The position numbers and the translations under genes are program-made. Of a stretch of 7,446 bases of DNA, positions 1-6,167 are shown piece by piece; within the stretch, counting starts at the first letter, position 1, and each line of letters opens with the position of its first letter. Under the pieces are notes generated by a model. That model saw only the letters and a list, made by a program, of their open reading frames with translations. It did not search any database and was not told the DNA's origin. The DNA comes from CAYXOX01 sp964466745 (GTDB taxonomy: Bacteria > Pseudomonadota > Alphaproteobacteria > Rhodobacterales > Rhodobacteraceae). The stretch is taken from assembly GCA_964466745.1 (NCBI GenBank), contig CAYXOX010000148.1, forward strand, positions 1 through 7,446, in the 5' to 3' direction.

Positions 1-2
1 CC

Positions 3-1208
3 GCCTACATCCTCTATACTTCCGGAACGACCGGCCAGCCCAAGGGGGTAGTGCGTCACACGGCCGGGCATCTCGTCGCGCTCAACTGGTCGATGCGGAA
101 CCTCTACGACATGAACCCGGGCGAGGTCTTCTGGGCCGCGTCGGACGTGGGCTGGGTCGTGGGGCACAGCTACATCTGCTACGCGCCGCTCGTGGCGGGC
201 AACACCACCGTGGTGTTCGAGGGCAAGCCCGTGGGCACGCCGGATGCCGGCACCTTCTGGCGCGTGATCGAGGAATGGGGCGTGAAGGTGCTGTTTACCG
301 CGCCCACGGCCTTCAGGGCCATCAAGCGCGACGATCCCGAGGGCGCTTTCGTGCGCAAGTACGACCTGACGAGCCTCGAGGCCCTGTTCCTCGCCGGTGA
401 ACGCGCCGACCCCGACACCATCCGCTGGGCCGAGGCACAGCTGGGCGTGCCGGTGATCGATCACTGGTGGCAGACGGAAACCGGCTTCGCCATCGCCGCC
501 AACCCGCTGGGGCTCGGGCAGTTGCCGGTGAAGATCGGCTCGCCCTCGGTGCCGATGCCCGGTTACGACATCCGCGTGCTGGGCGAGGACGGGCAGGAAC
601 TGCCCCCGGGCGAACTGGGCGCCATCGCCATCCGGCTGCCGCTGCCTCCGGGCACGCTCCCCACGCTGTGGAACGCCGAGGACCGCTACCGCAAGAGCTA
701 CCTGTCGAAGTTTCCCGGCTACTACGAAACCGGCGACGCCGGCTACATCGACGAAGACGGCTACGTCTACATCATGGCGCGCACGGACGACGTCATCAAC
801 GTGGCCGGCCATCGCCTTTCGACGGGCGGGATGGAGGAGGTGCTCGCCGCGCACCCAGACGTCGCCGAATGCGCGGTGATCGGCGTGGCCGACGAGCTCA
901 AGGGGCAGCTGCCCATGGGGTTTCTGTGCCTGAACACCGGCAGCACGCGAGACCATGCCGAGGTGGTGGCCGAATGCGTGAAGCTCGTGCGCCAGGAGAT
1001 CGGGCCCGTGGCCGCGTTCAAGCTTGCCGTGGTGGTGGACCGGCTGCCGAAGACGCGCTCGGGCAAGGTGCTGCGCGGGGTGATGTCGAAGATCGCCGAC
1101 GGGCTCGCTTACAAGGCCCCCGCCACCATCGACGACATGGCCATCCTCGACGAGATCGAGACCGTGGTGGAGACGGTCGGATACGGCAAGGCCCGCGTCG
1201 GGGCCTGA
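3..1208 (+). CDS. prpE: Propionyl-CoA synthetase (AMP-forming), 5'-truncated by window edge
   Basis: This is the C-terminal ~401 residues of an acyl-CoA synthetase of the ANL superfamily that activates propionate to propionyl-CoA through a propionyl-adenylate in the cytoplasm. The reading frame is open from base 3, so the gene starts before the window; the GTG at 51 is internal. Visible motifs in fragment numbering: the ATP-binding P-loop YTSGTTGQPKG at 5-15, the WWQTETG adenylate-binding motif at 155-161, the YYETGD motif with its Asp near 245, and a C-terminal RSGK whose Lys (about 355) is the catalytic residue that is acetylated in ACS-type enzymes. The segments SDVGWVVGHSYI and RLSTGGMEEVLAAHP resemble PrpE more than acetyl-CoA synthetase. 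About one third of a typical ~630-aa PrpE is missing on the left. PrpE rather than Acs is my reading from remembered sequence; the superfamily assignment is secure. Confidence 0.93.
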   Translation, partial: AYILYTSGTTGQPKGVVRHTAGHLVALNWSMRNLYDMNPGEVFWAASDVGWVVGHSYICYAPLVAGNTTVVFEGKPVGTPDAGTFWRVIEEWGVKVLFTAPTAFRAIKRDDPEGAFVRKYDLTSLEALFLAGERADPDTIRWAEAQLGVPVIDHWWQTETGFAIAANPLGLGQLPVKIGSPSVPMPGYDIRVLGEDGQELPPGELGAIAIRLPLPPGTLPTLWNAEDRYRKSYLSKFPGYYETGDAGYIDEDGYVYIMARTDDVINVAGHRLSTGGMEEVLAAHPDVAECAVIGVADELKGQLPMGFLCLNTGSTRDHAEVVAECVKLVRQEIGPVAAFKLAVVVDRLPKTRSGKVLRGVMSKIADGLAYKAPATIDDMAILDEIETVVETVGYGKARVGA

Positions 1209-1212
1209 CGCC

Positions 1213-1232
1213 GGGCGGGGCGGGGCGCGGGG
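1213..1232 (+). other. Putative G-quadruplex motif just after the prpE stop
   Basis: Four G-runs of 3, 4, 4 and 4 bases lie on the coding strand, separated by loops of 1, 1 and 3 bases (C, C, CGC), starting 5 bases after the prpE stop. This matches the classic intramolecular G-quadruplex pattern with short, stable loops and would lie in the prpE 3' UTR. Formation and role are inferred; in DNA this rich in GC such motifs can arise by chance. Confidence 0.5.
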
Positions 1233-1252
1233 CGCGCCGATGCCGGGCGGAA

Positions 1253-1280
1253 GCGGCGGGCGGCGGCCCCCGCCGGCCGC
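1253..1280 (+). terminator. Possible GC hairpin downstream of prpE
   Basis: The 11-base arms 1253-1263 and 1270-1280 are complementary except for one G-G mismatch, with a 6-base loop. No T-run follows, so it is not a textbook intrinsic terminator. It sits between prpE and the next ribosome binding site, where a terminator or mRNA-end stabiliser would be expected. Confidence 0.3.
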
Positions 1281-1281
1281 T

Positions 1282-1307
1282 CAGGCCCCAGGCCCGCAGG
1301 CCCCAGG
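1282..1307 (+). repeat. Short tandem direct repeat, two copies of CAGGCCCCAGG
   Basis: The 11-mer CAGGCCCCAGG occurs at 1282-1292 and again at 1297-1307, a 15-base period, in the leader just upstream of the YciI-family gene. It is probably local slippage in GC-rich spacer; no function is evident. Confidence 0.6.
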
Positions 1308-1318
1308 AGGCAACCGCG

Positions 1319-1325
1319 AAGGAGG
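1319..1325 (+). promoter_or_regulatory. Strong Shine-Dalgarno for the YciI-family gene
   Basis: AAGGAGG lies 5 bases before the ATG at 1331. It is the best ribosome binding site in the window and fixes that start over the many upstream in-frame codons, which belong to a spurious frame overlapping prpE. Confidence 0.85.
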
Positions 1326-1330
1326 CGGCG

Positions 1331-1639
1331 ATGCACCATATCCTCTTCTACGACTACGTGCCCGACTACCTCGAACGGCGCGGCGCGCTCAGGCCGGCGC
1401 ATCTGGCGCATGCCCGGCCCTACCTCGAGCGGGGCGAACTCGTGCTTGCCGGCGCCTTCGCCGAGCCCGCCGACGGCGCGGCCCTCGTGTTCAGGGCCGA
1501 CGGAGCGGACGTGGCGGAAGGCTTCGCCCGGGCCGACCCCTATGTCACGGAGGGGCTGGTGACGGGCTGGCGCGTACGCCGGTGGATGACGGTCCTGGGG
1601 CGCAACGCGGCCCATCCCGTCGCGCTGGCGGATGACTGA
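1331..1639 (+). CDS. YciI-family (YCII-related) protein
   Basis: A 102-aa cytoplasmic protein of the YciI-like, dimeric alpha/beta (ferredoxin-like) family. The family pattern is visible: an N-terminal beta strand (HHILFYDYV), a segment RRGALRPAHLAHARPYLERGELVLAGA containing the conserved His at about 24, and a C-terminal ADPYVTEGLVTGWRVRRW block whose Asp at about 69 corresponds to the second conserved polar residue. The family is thought to be enzyme-like because of this His/Asp pair, but its reaction is generally unknown. The start at 1331 is set by the strong Shine-Dalgarno. The stop overlaps the ATG of the following CIA30-domain gene by 8 bases, so the two are probably co-transcribed and translationally coupled. 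Length is typical for the family. I cannot assign a substrate. Confidence 0.88.
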   Translation: MHHILFYDYVPDYLERRGALRPAHLAHARPYLERGELVLAGAFAEPADGAALVFRADGADVAEGFARADPYVTEGLVTGWRVRRWMTVLGRNAAHPVALADD

Positions 1640-2204
1640 GCGGTGGCCGGCGCAGCCCACCCGCCGGGCCGTCTGCGCCGGGGCGCTGGCCCTTCTGGCG
1701 GCACCGGCCGTGGGAGGTGAGAGCTTGATCGAGGATTTCGGACCGGGCGCGGAGGCCCGCTGGCAGGTGTTCACCGACCGGGTGATGGGCGGCGTCTCCA
1801 CGGGCCGCGCGGTACTTGGCGAGGAGGCGGGGCGGCGATTCCTGCGGCTCTCCGGGACCGTTTCGACGGCAAACAACGGCGGCTTCCTGCAGGCGCGGCT
1901 CGTGCTCGGGACCGCGCTGGCCCAGGATGCGCAAGGGCTCGTACTGACGGTGCGCGGCGACGGGCAGCCCTATTTCGTCCATCTGCGCACCTCCCGCACC
2001 CGGCTGCCCTGGCAGTTCTACCAGTCGAGCTTCGGGACCGGGCCGGGCTGGAGCGACGTGCGCCTCGACTGGGCGAGTTTCGTTCCCAAGGGCCGCGGGC
2101 TCGGCGCCGCGCTGGTGCCGGGCGAGATCCGCTCGCTGGCCATCGCCGCCTACGGGCGCGATCACGAGGCGGATGTGTCCGTCGCGCGGATCGCGACATT
2201 CTGA
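1632..2204 (+). CDS. CIA30-domain protein with N-terminal export signal
   Basis: A 190-aa protein with the CIA30 fold (complex I intermediate-associated protein 30, a galactose-binding-like beta sandwich). The hallmark segment WQVFTDRVMGGVSTG is at about 44-58, followed by the NNGGF strand at 81-85, the YFVHLRTS segment at 114-121, WQFYQSSF at 127-134 and a W-x-x-V/F-P core near 147-152. The N-terminus has a hydrophobic stretch (about 15-28, ending near APAVGG) preceded by TRRA, so it looks exported, possibly by the Tat route; the twin Arg is there but the rest of the Tat motif is weak. In eukaryotes CIA30 (NDUFAF1) helps assemble respiratory complex I; bacterial members have no settled role, and a periplasmic location argues against the mitochondrial role. 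The ATG at 1632 overlaps the YciI gene stop, giving translational coupling instead of a separate ribosome binding site. Confidence 0.87.
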   Translation: MTERWPAQPTRRAVCAGALALLAAPAVGGESLIEDFGPGAEARWQVFTDRVMGGVSTGRAVLGEEAGRRFLRLSGTVSTANNGGFLQARLVLGTALAQDAQGLVLTVRGDGQPYFVHLRTSRTRLPWQFYQSSFGTGPGWSDVRLDWASFVPKGRGLGAALVPGEIRSLAIAAYGRDHEADVSVARIATF

Positions 2205-2311
2205 GCCCGCGGGGCGGCGATCCCGGACGCGCCGTCCGTGCCGGCGGCACCTCGCCTTCCAGCGGCGCCATCGAGTATTTCTGCCAGGATGAGGGCGCAG
2301 GCGCGTGCCCA

Positions 2312-2323
2312 CCCCGGCCGGGG
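2312..2323. repeat. 12-base perfect palindrome CCCCGGCCGGGG
   Basis: This is a self-complementary 12-mer in the convergent gap between the CIA30-domain gene and the glycosyltransferase-like gene. It may add to the structure of transcript ends from both sides, but chance is also possible at this GC content. Confidence 0.4.
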
Positions 2324-2339
2324 CGCTCGCCGCGGCGCG

Positions 2340-2357
2340 GAGCCGGCGCGCCGGCTC
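2340..2357. terminator. 18-base palindrome at the convergent gene end, possible two-way terminator
   Basis: GAGCCGGCGCGCCGGCTC is a perfect inverted repeat. As RNA it would form a 7-bp stem with a CGCG loop on either strand. It overlaps the stop codon (2356-2358) of the minus-strand glycosyltransferase-like gene and lies 136 bases after the CIA30-domain gene. No T-run follows on either strand, so termination is inferred from position and stem strength. Confidence 0.45.
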
Positions 2358-3348
2358 AGCCGTCCTCGCGCCGGTTCCTGAAGAAGGCGCGCAGATCGCC
2401 GGCCAGAGGGCCTTCCGGCTCGCGCCAGGCCCAGGTGCCGTTCGCGGCCAACCGAAGGTCGCGGGCCGGGTCGAAGCCGTGGCGCCGAAGGACGGCATGG
2501 CGCGCGCCGTACTGCCTGTCCTCGATGCGCCCGTGCCAGAGATGGAAGACGCGGCCCTCCACCGATGCAGGCCCCGCCCGGCCGAGCACCGCACGGGCGC
2601 GCGCGCTCCACATCAGGTAGGCCGCGCGGTGGGGCAGCGTGGGGGCGACGGCGCGCTCGAAGAACGCGTCGACCCCGGCGGCCCCGCCGTGCACCGCGAT
2701 GTCGCCGGACCCGGTGATGGCCAGATCGAAGAGCCCGAGTTGCCCCAGGAGCGCGCGGGGCGCAGCCCAGGCGATGCCGGGGCATCCCGTCGGCTGCCCC
2801 CGCAGGTCGCGCGTGCCGGCACGCAGCATCACGGAGCGGGACGGCAGAAGGGATTCCAGATCGAGCTGGCCGCGCCGCACCGCCTCCACCGCGCCGAGCT
2901 CGGCGAAATCGGGAGCCATCCGCGCCGCGGAGGCGGGCGTCACGGTGGCGGGATCGGCCGCGGCCGGCAGGTGGATCGCCTCGGTGAAGAGCTGTTGGAA
3001 GCCCGGCTTGCGGGCGACAAGATCCTGCGCCGCAGAGGCCCAGTCGCCGCGCTCGAAGAGGATGTCGCAATCGATCCAGGCGACGGTTTCCACTTCGGGC
3101 GGCAGCGCCGCGACGCCGATGTTGATCAGCCGCTCCTTCTGCCAGATGGCCGCCTCTCCGGTCAGCCGGACGAGGATGTCCGCGTCCCCATCGCCCAGGG
3201 CGAAGCCGCAGGGGCCTGCAAGCTCGACGGTGAGCAGGGGCACGCCGAGGCAGCGGCGGAAGGCGGCGTAGTTCTCCCGCCGCCGGCGGAAGCCCGCGGG
3301 GTTGTAGTAGCTCGTGACCGCCCAGAGCCGGCCGCGCGCGACGCTCAC
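2356..3348 (-). CDS. Uncharacterised glycosyltransferase-like protein (GT-A type DxD), coupled to nadK
   Basis: A 330-aa soluble protein with no visible signal peptide or membrane helix. I do not recognise a named member. The N-terminus (LWAVTSYYNPAGFRRRRENY) and the hydrophobic strand ending in WIDCDILFERGDW (91-103) resemble GT-A glycosyltransferases, where the Asp pair D93/D95 would hold a metal and nucleotide sugar. Later come TGCPGIAWAAPRALL (187-201), GLFD with GSGD (213-216), and a C-terminal VFHLWHGRIEDRQYGARH block (267-284), which I associate with uncharacterised proteobacterial glycosyltransferase-like proteins. Donor and acceptor are unknown. The GTG start at 3348 shares four bases (GTGA) with the nadK stop, and no other in-frame start is plausible before Met144, so it is read as the second gene of a nadK operon with coupled translation. 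The fold assignment rests on motifs only. Confidence 0.72.
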   Translation of the reverse strand: MSVARGRLWAVTSYYNPAGFRRRRENYAAFRRCLGVPLLTVELAGPCGFALGDGDADILVRLTGEAAIWQKERLINIGVAALPPEVETVAWIDCDILFERGDWASAAQDLVARKPGFQQLFTEAIHLPAAADPATVTPASAARMAPDFAELGAVEAVRRGQLDLESLLPSRSVMLRAGTRDLRGQPTGCPGIAWAAPRALLGQLGLFDLAITGSGDIAVHGGAAGVDAFFERAVAPTLPHRAAYLMWSARARAVLGRAGPASVEGRVFHLWHGRIEDRQYGARHAVLRRHGFDPARDLRLAANGTWAWREPEGPLAGDLRAFFRNRREDG

Positions 3349-4112
3349 GCGAACTGCTCGCGGATGAGCCGTTCCTCCAGCCCGTGACCCGGATCGAACA
3401 GTATGCGATGCTGCACCTGCGGCTCGCTGCGCACCTCCACGGAAAGCACGTTGCGCACCGAGCGGCTGTCGGCGTCGGCCATGACGGGCCGCTTGTCGGG
3501 TTCGAGCACGTCGAAGCGGATGCGGGCGGTCTTGGGCAGGAGCGCGCCGCGCCAGCGCCGGGGCCGGAAGGCCGCCATGGCGGTGAGCGCGAGCACATCC
3601 GCACCGATGGGCAGGATCGGGCCATGAGCGGAATAGTTGTAGGCCGTGGAGCCCGCGGGCGTCGCGATGAGGGCGCCGTCGCAGACAAGCTCGGCCATGC
3701 GCAGCTTGGAATCGACCGTGATCCGCAGCTTGGCCGCCTGCGGGCCGGCGCGCAGCAGCGAGACCTCGTTGATGGCGAGCGCCTCGTGGACCGAACCATC
3801 GACCTGCACGGCCCGCATGGCAAGAGGGTTGATCACGGCCTCTTCCGCATTGGCCAGCCGCTCGATGAGGCCCGCCTCGGAATAGGCATTCATCAGGAAA
3901 CCGATGGTACCGCGGTTCATCCCGTAAACCGGGACGCCGCGACGCTCGGTGTCGTGGAGCGTCTGAAGCATGAAACCGTCGCCGCCAAGGGCCACGATCA
4001 CGTCCGCCTCCTCGGGAGCCACCGCCCCGTAGCGCTCCGCAAGCGCACGTGCCGCTGTCTGCGCGATCTCGACGTCGCTGGCGGCAAAGGCGATCCTCGG
4101 CCGTTTCGCCAT
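3345..4112 (-). CDS. nadK: NAD kinase
   Basis: A 255-aa cytoplasmic enzyme that phosphorylates NAD to NADP, the only route to NADP(H). Motifs of the diacylglycerol/NAD-kinase fold are complete: GGDG at 43-46 with the catalytic Asp45, the NRG-x-x-GFLMN segment at 66-75, NE at 115-116 in AINEVSLLRAG, and the conserved TPAGSTAYNYSAHGPILP block at 151-168 that binds NAD. The length fits the short alphaproteobacterial form. I chose the ATG at 4112, which has GAGGGA 8 bases upstream. A second in-frame ATG at 4151 would add 13 residues but has a poorer ribosome binding site and adds sequence unlike other NadK N-termini. It is transcribed divergently from glyA across a 183-base gap and followed with a 4-base overlap by the glycosyltransferase-like gene. 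Confidence 0.96.
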   Translation of the reverse strand: MAKRPRIAFAASDVEIAQTAARALAERYGAVAPEEADVIVALGGDGFMLQTLHDTERRGVPVYGMNRGTIGFLMNAYSEAGLIERLANAEEAVINPLAMRAVQVDGSVHEALAINEVSLLRAGPQAAKLRITVDSKLRMAELVCDGALIATPAGSTAYNYSAHGPILPIGADVLALTAMAAFRPRRWRGALLPKTARIRFDVLEPDKRPVMADADSRSVRNVLSVEVRSEPQVQHRILFDPGHGLEERLIREQFA

Positions 4113-4120
4113 CCCCGCAT

Positions 4121-4126
4121 TCCCTC
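4121..4126 (-). promoter_or_regulatory. Shine-Dalgarno deciding the nadK start
   Basis: On the minus strand GAGGGA lies 8 bases before the ATG at 4112. It favours that codon over the in-frame ATG at 4151. Confidence 0.65.
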
Positions 4127-4183
4127 GATCGGCACGTTTCGCAAAGGTCATCGCCCGCGCGCATCCGAAACGCAAGACCCGCA

Positions 4184-4226
4184 CCCGGGCGCGGCGCCGC
4201 AGGGCGCGGGGCTTCCGGCGCCCGGG
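4184..4226. promoter_or_regulatory. Long inverted repeat in the nadK/glyA divergent region
   Basis: A perfect 9-base inverted repeat, CCCGGGCGC (4184-4192) and GCGCCCGGG (4218-4226), encloses a smaller 5-bp hairpin (arms 4194-4198 and 4203-4207, loop GCAG). It lies 69 bases before glyA and 71 bases before nadK. It could be an operator-like element, a terminator-like structure or a structured leader; none matches a riboswitch I know. The function is inferred only from position and symmetry. Confidence 0.4.
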
Positions 4227-4231
4227 GCAAT

Positions 4232-4244
4232 CGGGTAACACCCG
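4232..4244 (+). other. Small hairpin CGGGT-AAC-ACCCG in the glyA leader
   Basis: A perfect 5-bp stem with a 3-base loop lies 5 bases after the larger inverted repeat and 51 bases before the glyA start. It may be part of a structured leader or just chance; no T-run follows. Confidence 0.3.
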
Positions 4245-4283
4245 GCTCACACCGCGGCCGCCCCATGCGCGGCCCGCCAGCGA

Positions 4284-4288
4284 AAGGA
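4284..4288 (+). promoter_or_regulatory. Shine-Dalgarno of glyA
   Basis: AAGGA sits 7 bases before the ATG at 4296 and supports that start. Confidence 0.75.
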
Positions 4289-4295
4289 TCGCGCC

Positions 4296-5591
4296 ATGAA
4301 CGCACCGCACCGCGACGACGGCTTCTTCACCGAGCGCCTCGAGAGCCGCGACCCCGAGATCTTCGCCGCCATGCAGAAGGAGCTGGGGCGCCAGCGCAAC
4401 GAGATCGAGCTGATCGCCAGCGAGAACATCGTGAGCGCCGCCGTCATGGAAGCCCAGGGCGGCGTGATGACCAACAAGTACGCCGAAGGCTACCCGGGCC
4501 GGCGCTACTATGGCGGCTGCCAGTTCGTGGACATCGCCGAGAACCTCGCCATCGAACGGGCCTGCAAGCTCTTCAAGGTGCCCTTCGCCAACGTGCAGCC
4601 GAATTCCGGCAGCCAGGCCAACCAGGCCGTGTTCACCGCGCTGCTGCAGCCGGGCGACACGATCCTCGGCATGAGCCTCGATGCCGGCGGGCACCTCACC
4701 CACGGCGCGCGCCCGAACCAGTCGGGCAAGTGGTTCAACGCGGTGCAGTACGGCGTGCGCCGCGACACGCTGAACGTGGACTACGACCAGATCGCCGCGC
4801 TTGCCGCCGAGCACCAGCCCAAGCTCATCATCGCCGGCGGATCGGCGATCCCCCGGATCATCGATTTCGCGCGGATGCGCGAGATCGCGGACACCGTGGG
4901 TGCGTGGCTGCTGGTGGACATGGCCCATTTCGCGGGGCTGGTGGCGACGGGCGCCTACCCCTCTCCCTTCCCGCACGCCCATGTCGCCACCACCACCACG
5001 CACAAGACGCTGCGCGGCCCCCGCGGCGGCATGATCCTCACCGAGGAAGAGGCGCTGGCGAAGAAGTTCAACTCCGCGATCTTTCCGGGCATCCAGGGCG
5101 GGCCGCTGATGCACGTGATCGCCGCGAAGGCTGTGGCCTTCGGCGAAGCGCTGCGGCCGGAATTCTCGGACTACATCGATGCCGTCATCGCGAACGCCAA
5201 GGCCATGGGCGAGTCGCTCGTCGAAGGCGGGCTGGAGCTCGTCACCGGCGGGACAGACAGCCACCTGCTGCTCGTCGACCTGCGGCCGAAGGGCGTGAAG
5301 GGGAATGCCGCCGAGGCCTCGCTGGGCCGCGCGCACATCACCTGCAACAAGAACGGCATCCCCTTCGATACCGAGAAACCCATGGTGACCTCGGGCATCC
5401 GACTGGGCTCGCCCGCCGGCACCACACGCGGCTTCGGCGCGCCGGAGTTCCGCGAGATCGGCCGGATGATCGTCGAAGTCGTGGACGGGCTGGCCGCGAA
5501 CGGCCCGGATGGCAACGCCGATGTCGAAACGGCAGTGCGCGCCCGGGCCGAGGCGCTCTGCGGGCGGTTCCCGATCTACCCGGGAGCCTGA
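4296..5591 (+). CDS. glyA: Serine hydroxymethyltransferase
   Basis: A full-length 431-aa cytoplasmic PLP enzyme that interconverts serine plus tetrahydrofolate with glycine plus 5,10-methylene-tetrahydrofolate, the main source of one-carbon units. Signature segments are intact: ELIASENIVS near 38-47, KYAEGYPGRRYYGG at 61-74, the NSGSQAN cofactor loop at 103-109, GGHLTHG at 131-137, VDMAHFAGL at 207-215 with the PLP-nitrogen Asp208, and the PLP Schiff-base Lys237 in TTTTHKTLRGPRGG. SGIRLGSPA (366-374) holds the substrate-carboxylate Arg369. Length and motif spacing match bacterial GlyA (about 415-435 aa). The start at 4296 has a good Shine-Dalgarno. It appears monocistronic: the gene on its right points back toward it, with a hairpin between the two. 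It is divergent from nadK, so the two promoters share 183 bases. Confidence 0.98.
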   Translation: MNAPHRDDGFFTERLESRDPEIFAAMQKELGRQRNEIELIASENIVSAAVMEAQGGVMTNKYAEGYPGRRYYGGCQFVDIAENLAIERACKLFKVPFANVQPNSGSQANQAVFTALLQPGDTILGMSLDAGGHLTHGARPNQSGKWFNAVQYGVRRDTLNVDYDQIAALAAEHQPKLIIAGGSAIPRIIDFARMREIADTVGAWLLVDMAHFAGLVATGAYPSPFPHAHVATTTTHKTLRGPRGGMILTEEEALAKKFNSAIFPGIQGGPLMHVIAAKAVAFGEALRPEFSDYIDAVIANAKAMGESLVEGGLELVTGGTDSHLLLVDLRPKGVKGNAAEASLGRAHITCNKNGIPFDTEKPMVTSGIRLGSPAGTTRGFGAPEFREIGRMIVEVVDGLAANGPDGNADVETAVRARAEALCGRFPIYPGA

Positions 5592-5674
5592 CGAAGGCGC
5601 CCGGCCGGCGCGGCGGGCCACGCACCGTGCCGGCCTGCGCATCCCGTGTCCGTCCGCTCCGCCCCGCGGAGGCG

Positions 5675-5704
5675 CCGGTTCCCGCTTGCCGCACGGGAAC
5701 CCGG
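5675..5704. terminator. Hairpin between convergent glyA and the 123-aa gene, probable two-way terminator
   Basis: Arms GGTTCCCG (5677-5684) and CGGGAACC (5694-5701) pair perfectly over 8 bp with a 9-base loop. Two further G-C pairs form if one C (5702) bulges. It lies 84 bases after the glyA stop and 17 bases beyond the stop of the minus-strand gene, so it would serve both transcripts. It lacks a T-run, as many high-GC terminators do. Confidence 0.5.
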
Positions 5705-5720
5705 GGCCGTCGGCTGCGGG

Positions 5721-6092
5721 TCAGGCCAGCCCGCGCCAGACCAGCAGGGCCACGAGCAGCGCGAAGAGCAGGAGCAGGTTGAACGACAGCGCACCGGCCG
5801 TACCGAGGAGCCGCGTGACGCGCTCCTGGCGCGGGTCGCGGGCCCGCAGGTGCGCCACGAGGCGGGCGTGATCGGCCTCCAGCCGCGCCGCATCGAGCTG
5901 CCGCGCAAGCTTAGGGTGCCCCATCATCGCTTCGGCGCGGGCCAGCCTGCGGGCGGCCCGCCGCTCGGCGCGCGGTAGGCGCCGGCCGGCGCGGCGCGCG
6001 AGCACGGCGAGGCTCTCGCCCTCGATGCGCAGCTGCGAGCGCATGAGCCGCGCCGTTTCCGACAGAAGGGTATCGAGCCGTTCGGGATCCAT
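5721..6092 (-). CDS. Hypothetical basic protein with a single C-terminal membrane helix
   Basis: A 123-aa protein I do not recognise. Residues 1-95 are highly charged, predicted helical and Arg/Ala-rich, with a strongly basic patch at about 33-52 (RRAGRRLPRAERRAARRLAR). A hydrophobic segment at about 98-118 (GTAGALSFNLLLLFALLVAL) ends only a few residues from the C-terminus. This gives a tail-anchored layout: cytoplasmic basic domain, one membrane anchor, almost nothing outside. Such a protein could bind nucleic acid or acidic lipid at the membrane, but that is speculation. It is real rather than a shadow frame because the helix is clean and the gap to glyA holds a hairpin consistent with convergent genes. 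The ATG at 6092 has no clear Shine-Dalgarno; Met17 is an alternative start. Confidence 0.72.
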   Translation of the reverse strand: MDPERLDTLLSETARLMRSQLRIEGESLAVLARRAGRRLPRAERRAARRLARAEAMMGHPKLARQLDAARLEADHARLVAHLRARDPRQERVTRLLGTAGALSFNLLLLFALLVALLVWRGLA

Positions 6093-6100
6093 CGCGGCGC

Positions 6101-6129
6101 AGGCTAGGAGCCGCCGCGGCCCGCCTCAA
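6101..6129 (-). promoter_or_regulatory. Candidate sigma-70 promoter for the 123-aa gene, near-leaderless
   Basis: On the minus strand TTGAGG (6129-6124) and TAGCCT (6106-6101) are spaced by exactly 17 bases. The start of transcription would fall about 2 bases before the ATG at 6092, which would fit the missing Shine-Dalgarno. The -10 match is only partial, so this is a suggestion. Confidence 0.3.
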
Positions 6130-6167
6130 GTCTGGTTCTCGGGCGCCGGGCGCGTTATCCCCCCGGC

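Noticed and set aside
51..53. GTG at 51 as the start of the acyl-CoA synthetase
   Set aside because: The ATP-binding P-loop begins before it in the same frame, so the gene is cut by the window edge.
467..1639. A 390-codon plus-strand open frame over prpE and the YciI-family gene
   Set aside because: The first part is an Arg/Gly-rich shifted frame of prpE; only the last 102 codons from 1331 show a protein family.
2305..3387. A 360-codon plus-strand open frame opposite the glycosyltransferase-like gene
   Set aside because: It has no recognisable motif, biased composition, and lies antisense to a gene with coherent strands and motifs and a coupled start.
1545..3823. Long minus-strand frames at 1545-2594 and 2162-3823
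   Set aside because: Their translations are low-complexity Arg/Pro/Ala-rich and overlap recognised genes in other frames (the CIA30-domain gene, the glycosyltransferase-like gene and nadK).
3345..5642. A 765-codon open frame on the minus strand running from antisense glyA into nadK
   Set aside because: The part beyond 4112 is the antisense of glyA, a clear gene on the plus strand. At this GC content stop codons are rare, so the nadK frame simply stays open. NadK family length and the Shine-Dalgarno put the start at 4112.
4049..5782. A 577-codon plus-strand frame overlapping glyA
   Set aside because: It is an Arg-rich shifted frame of glyA with no family features.
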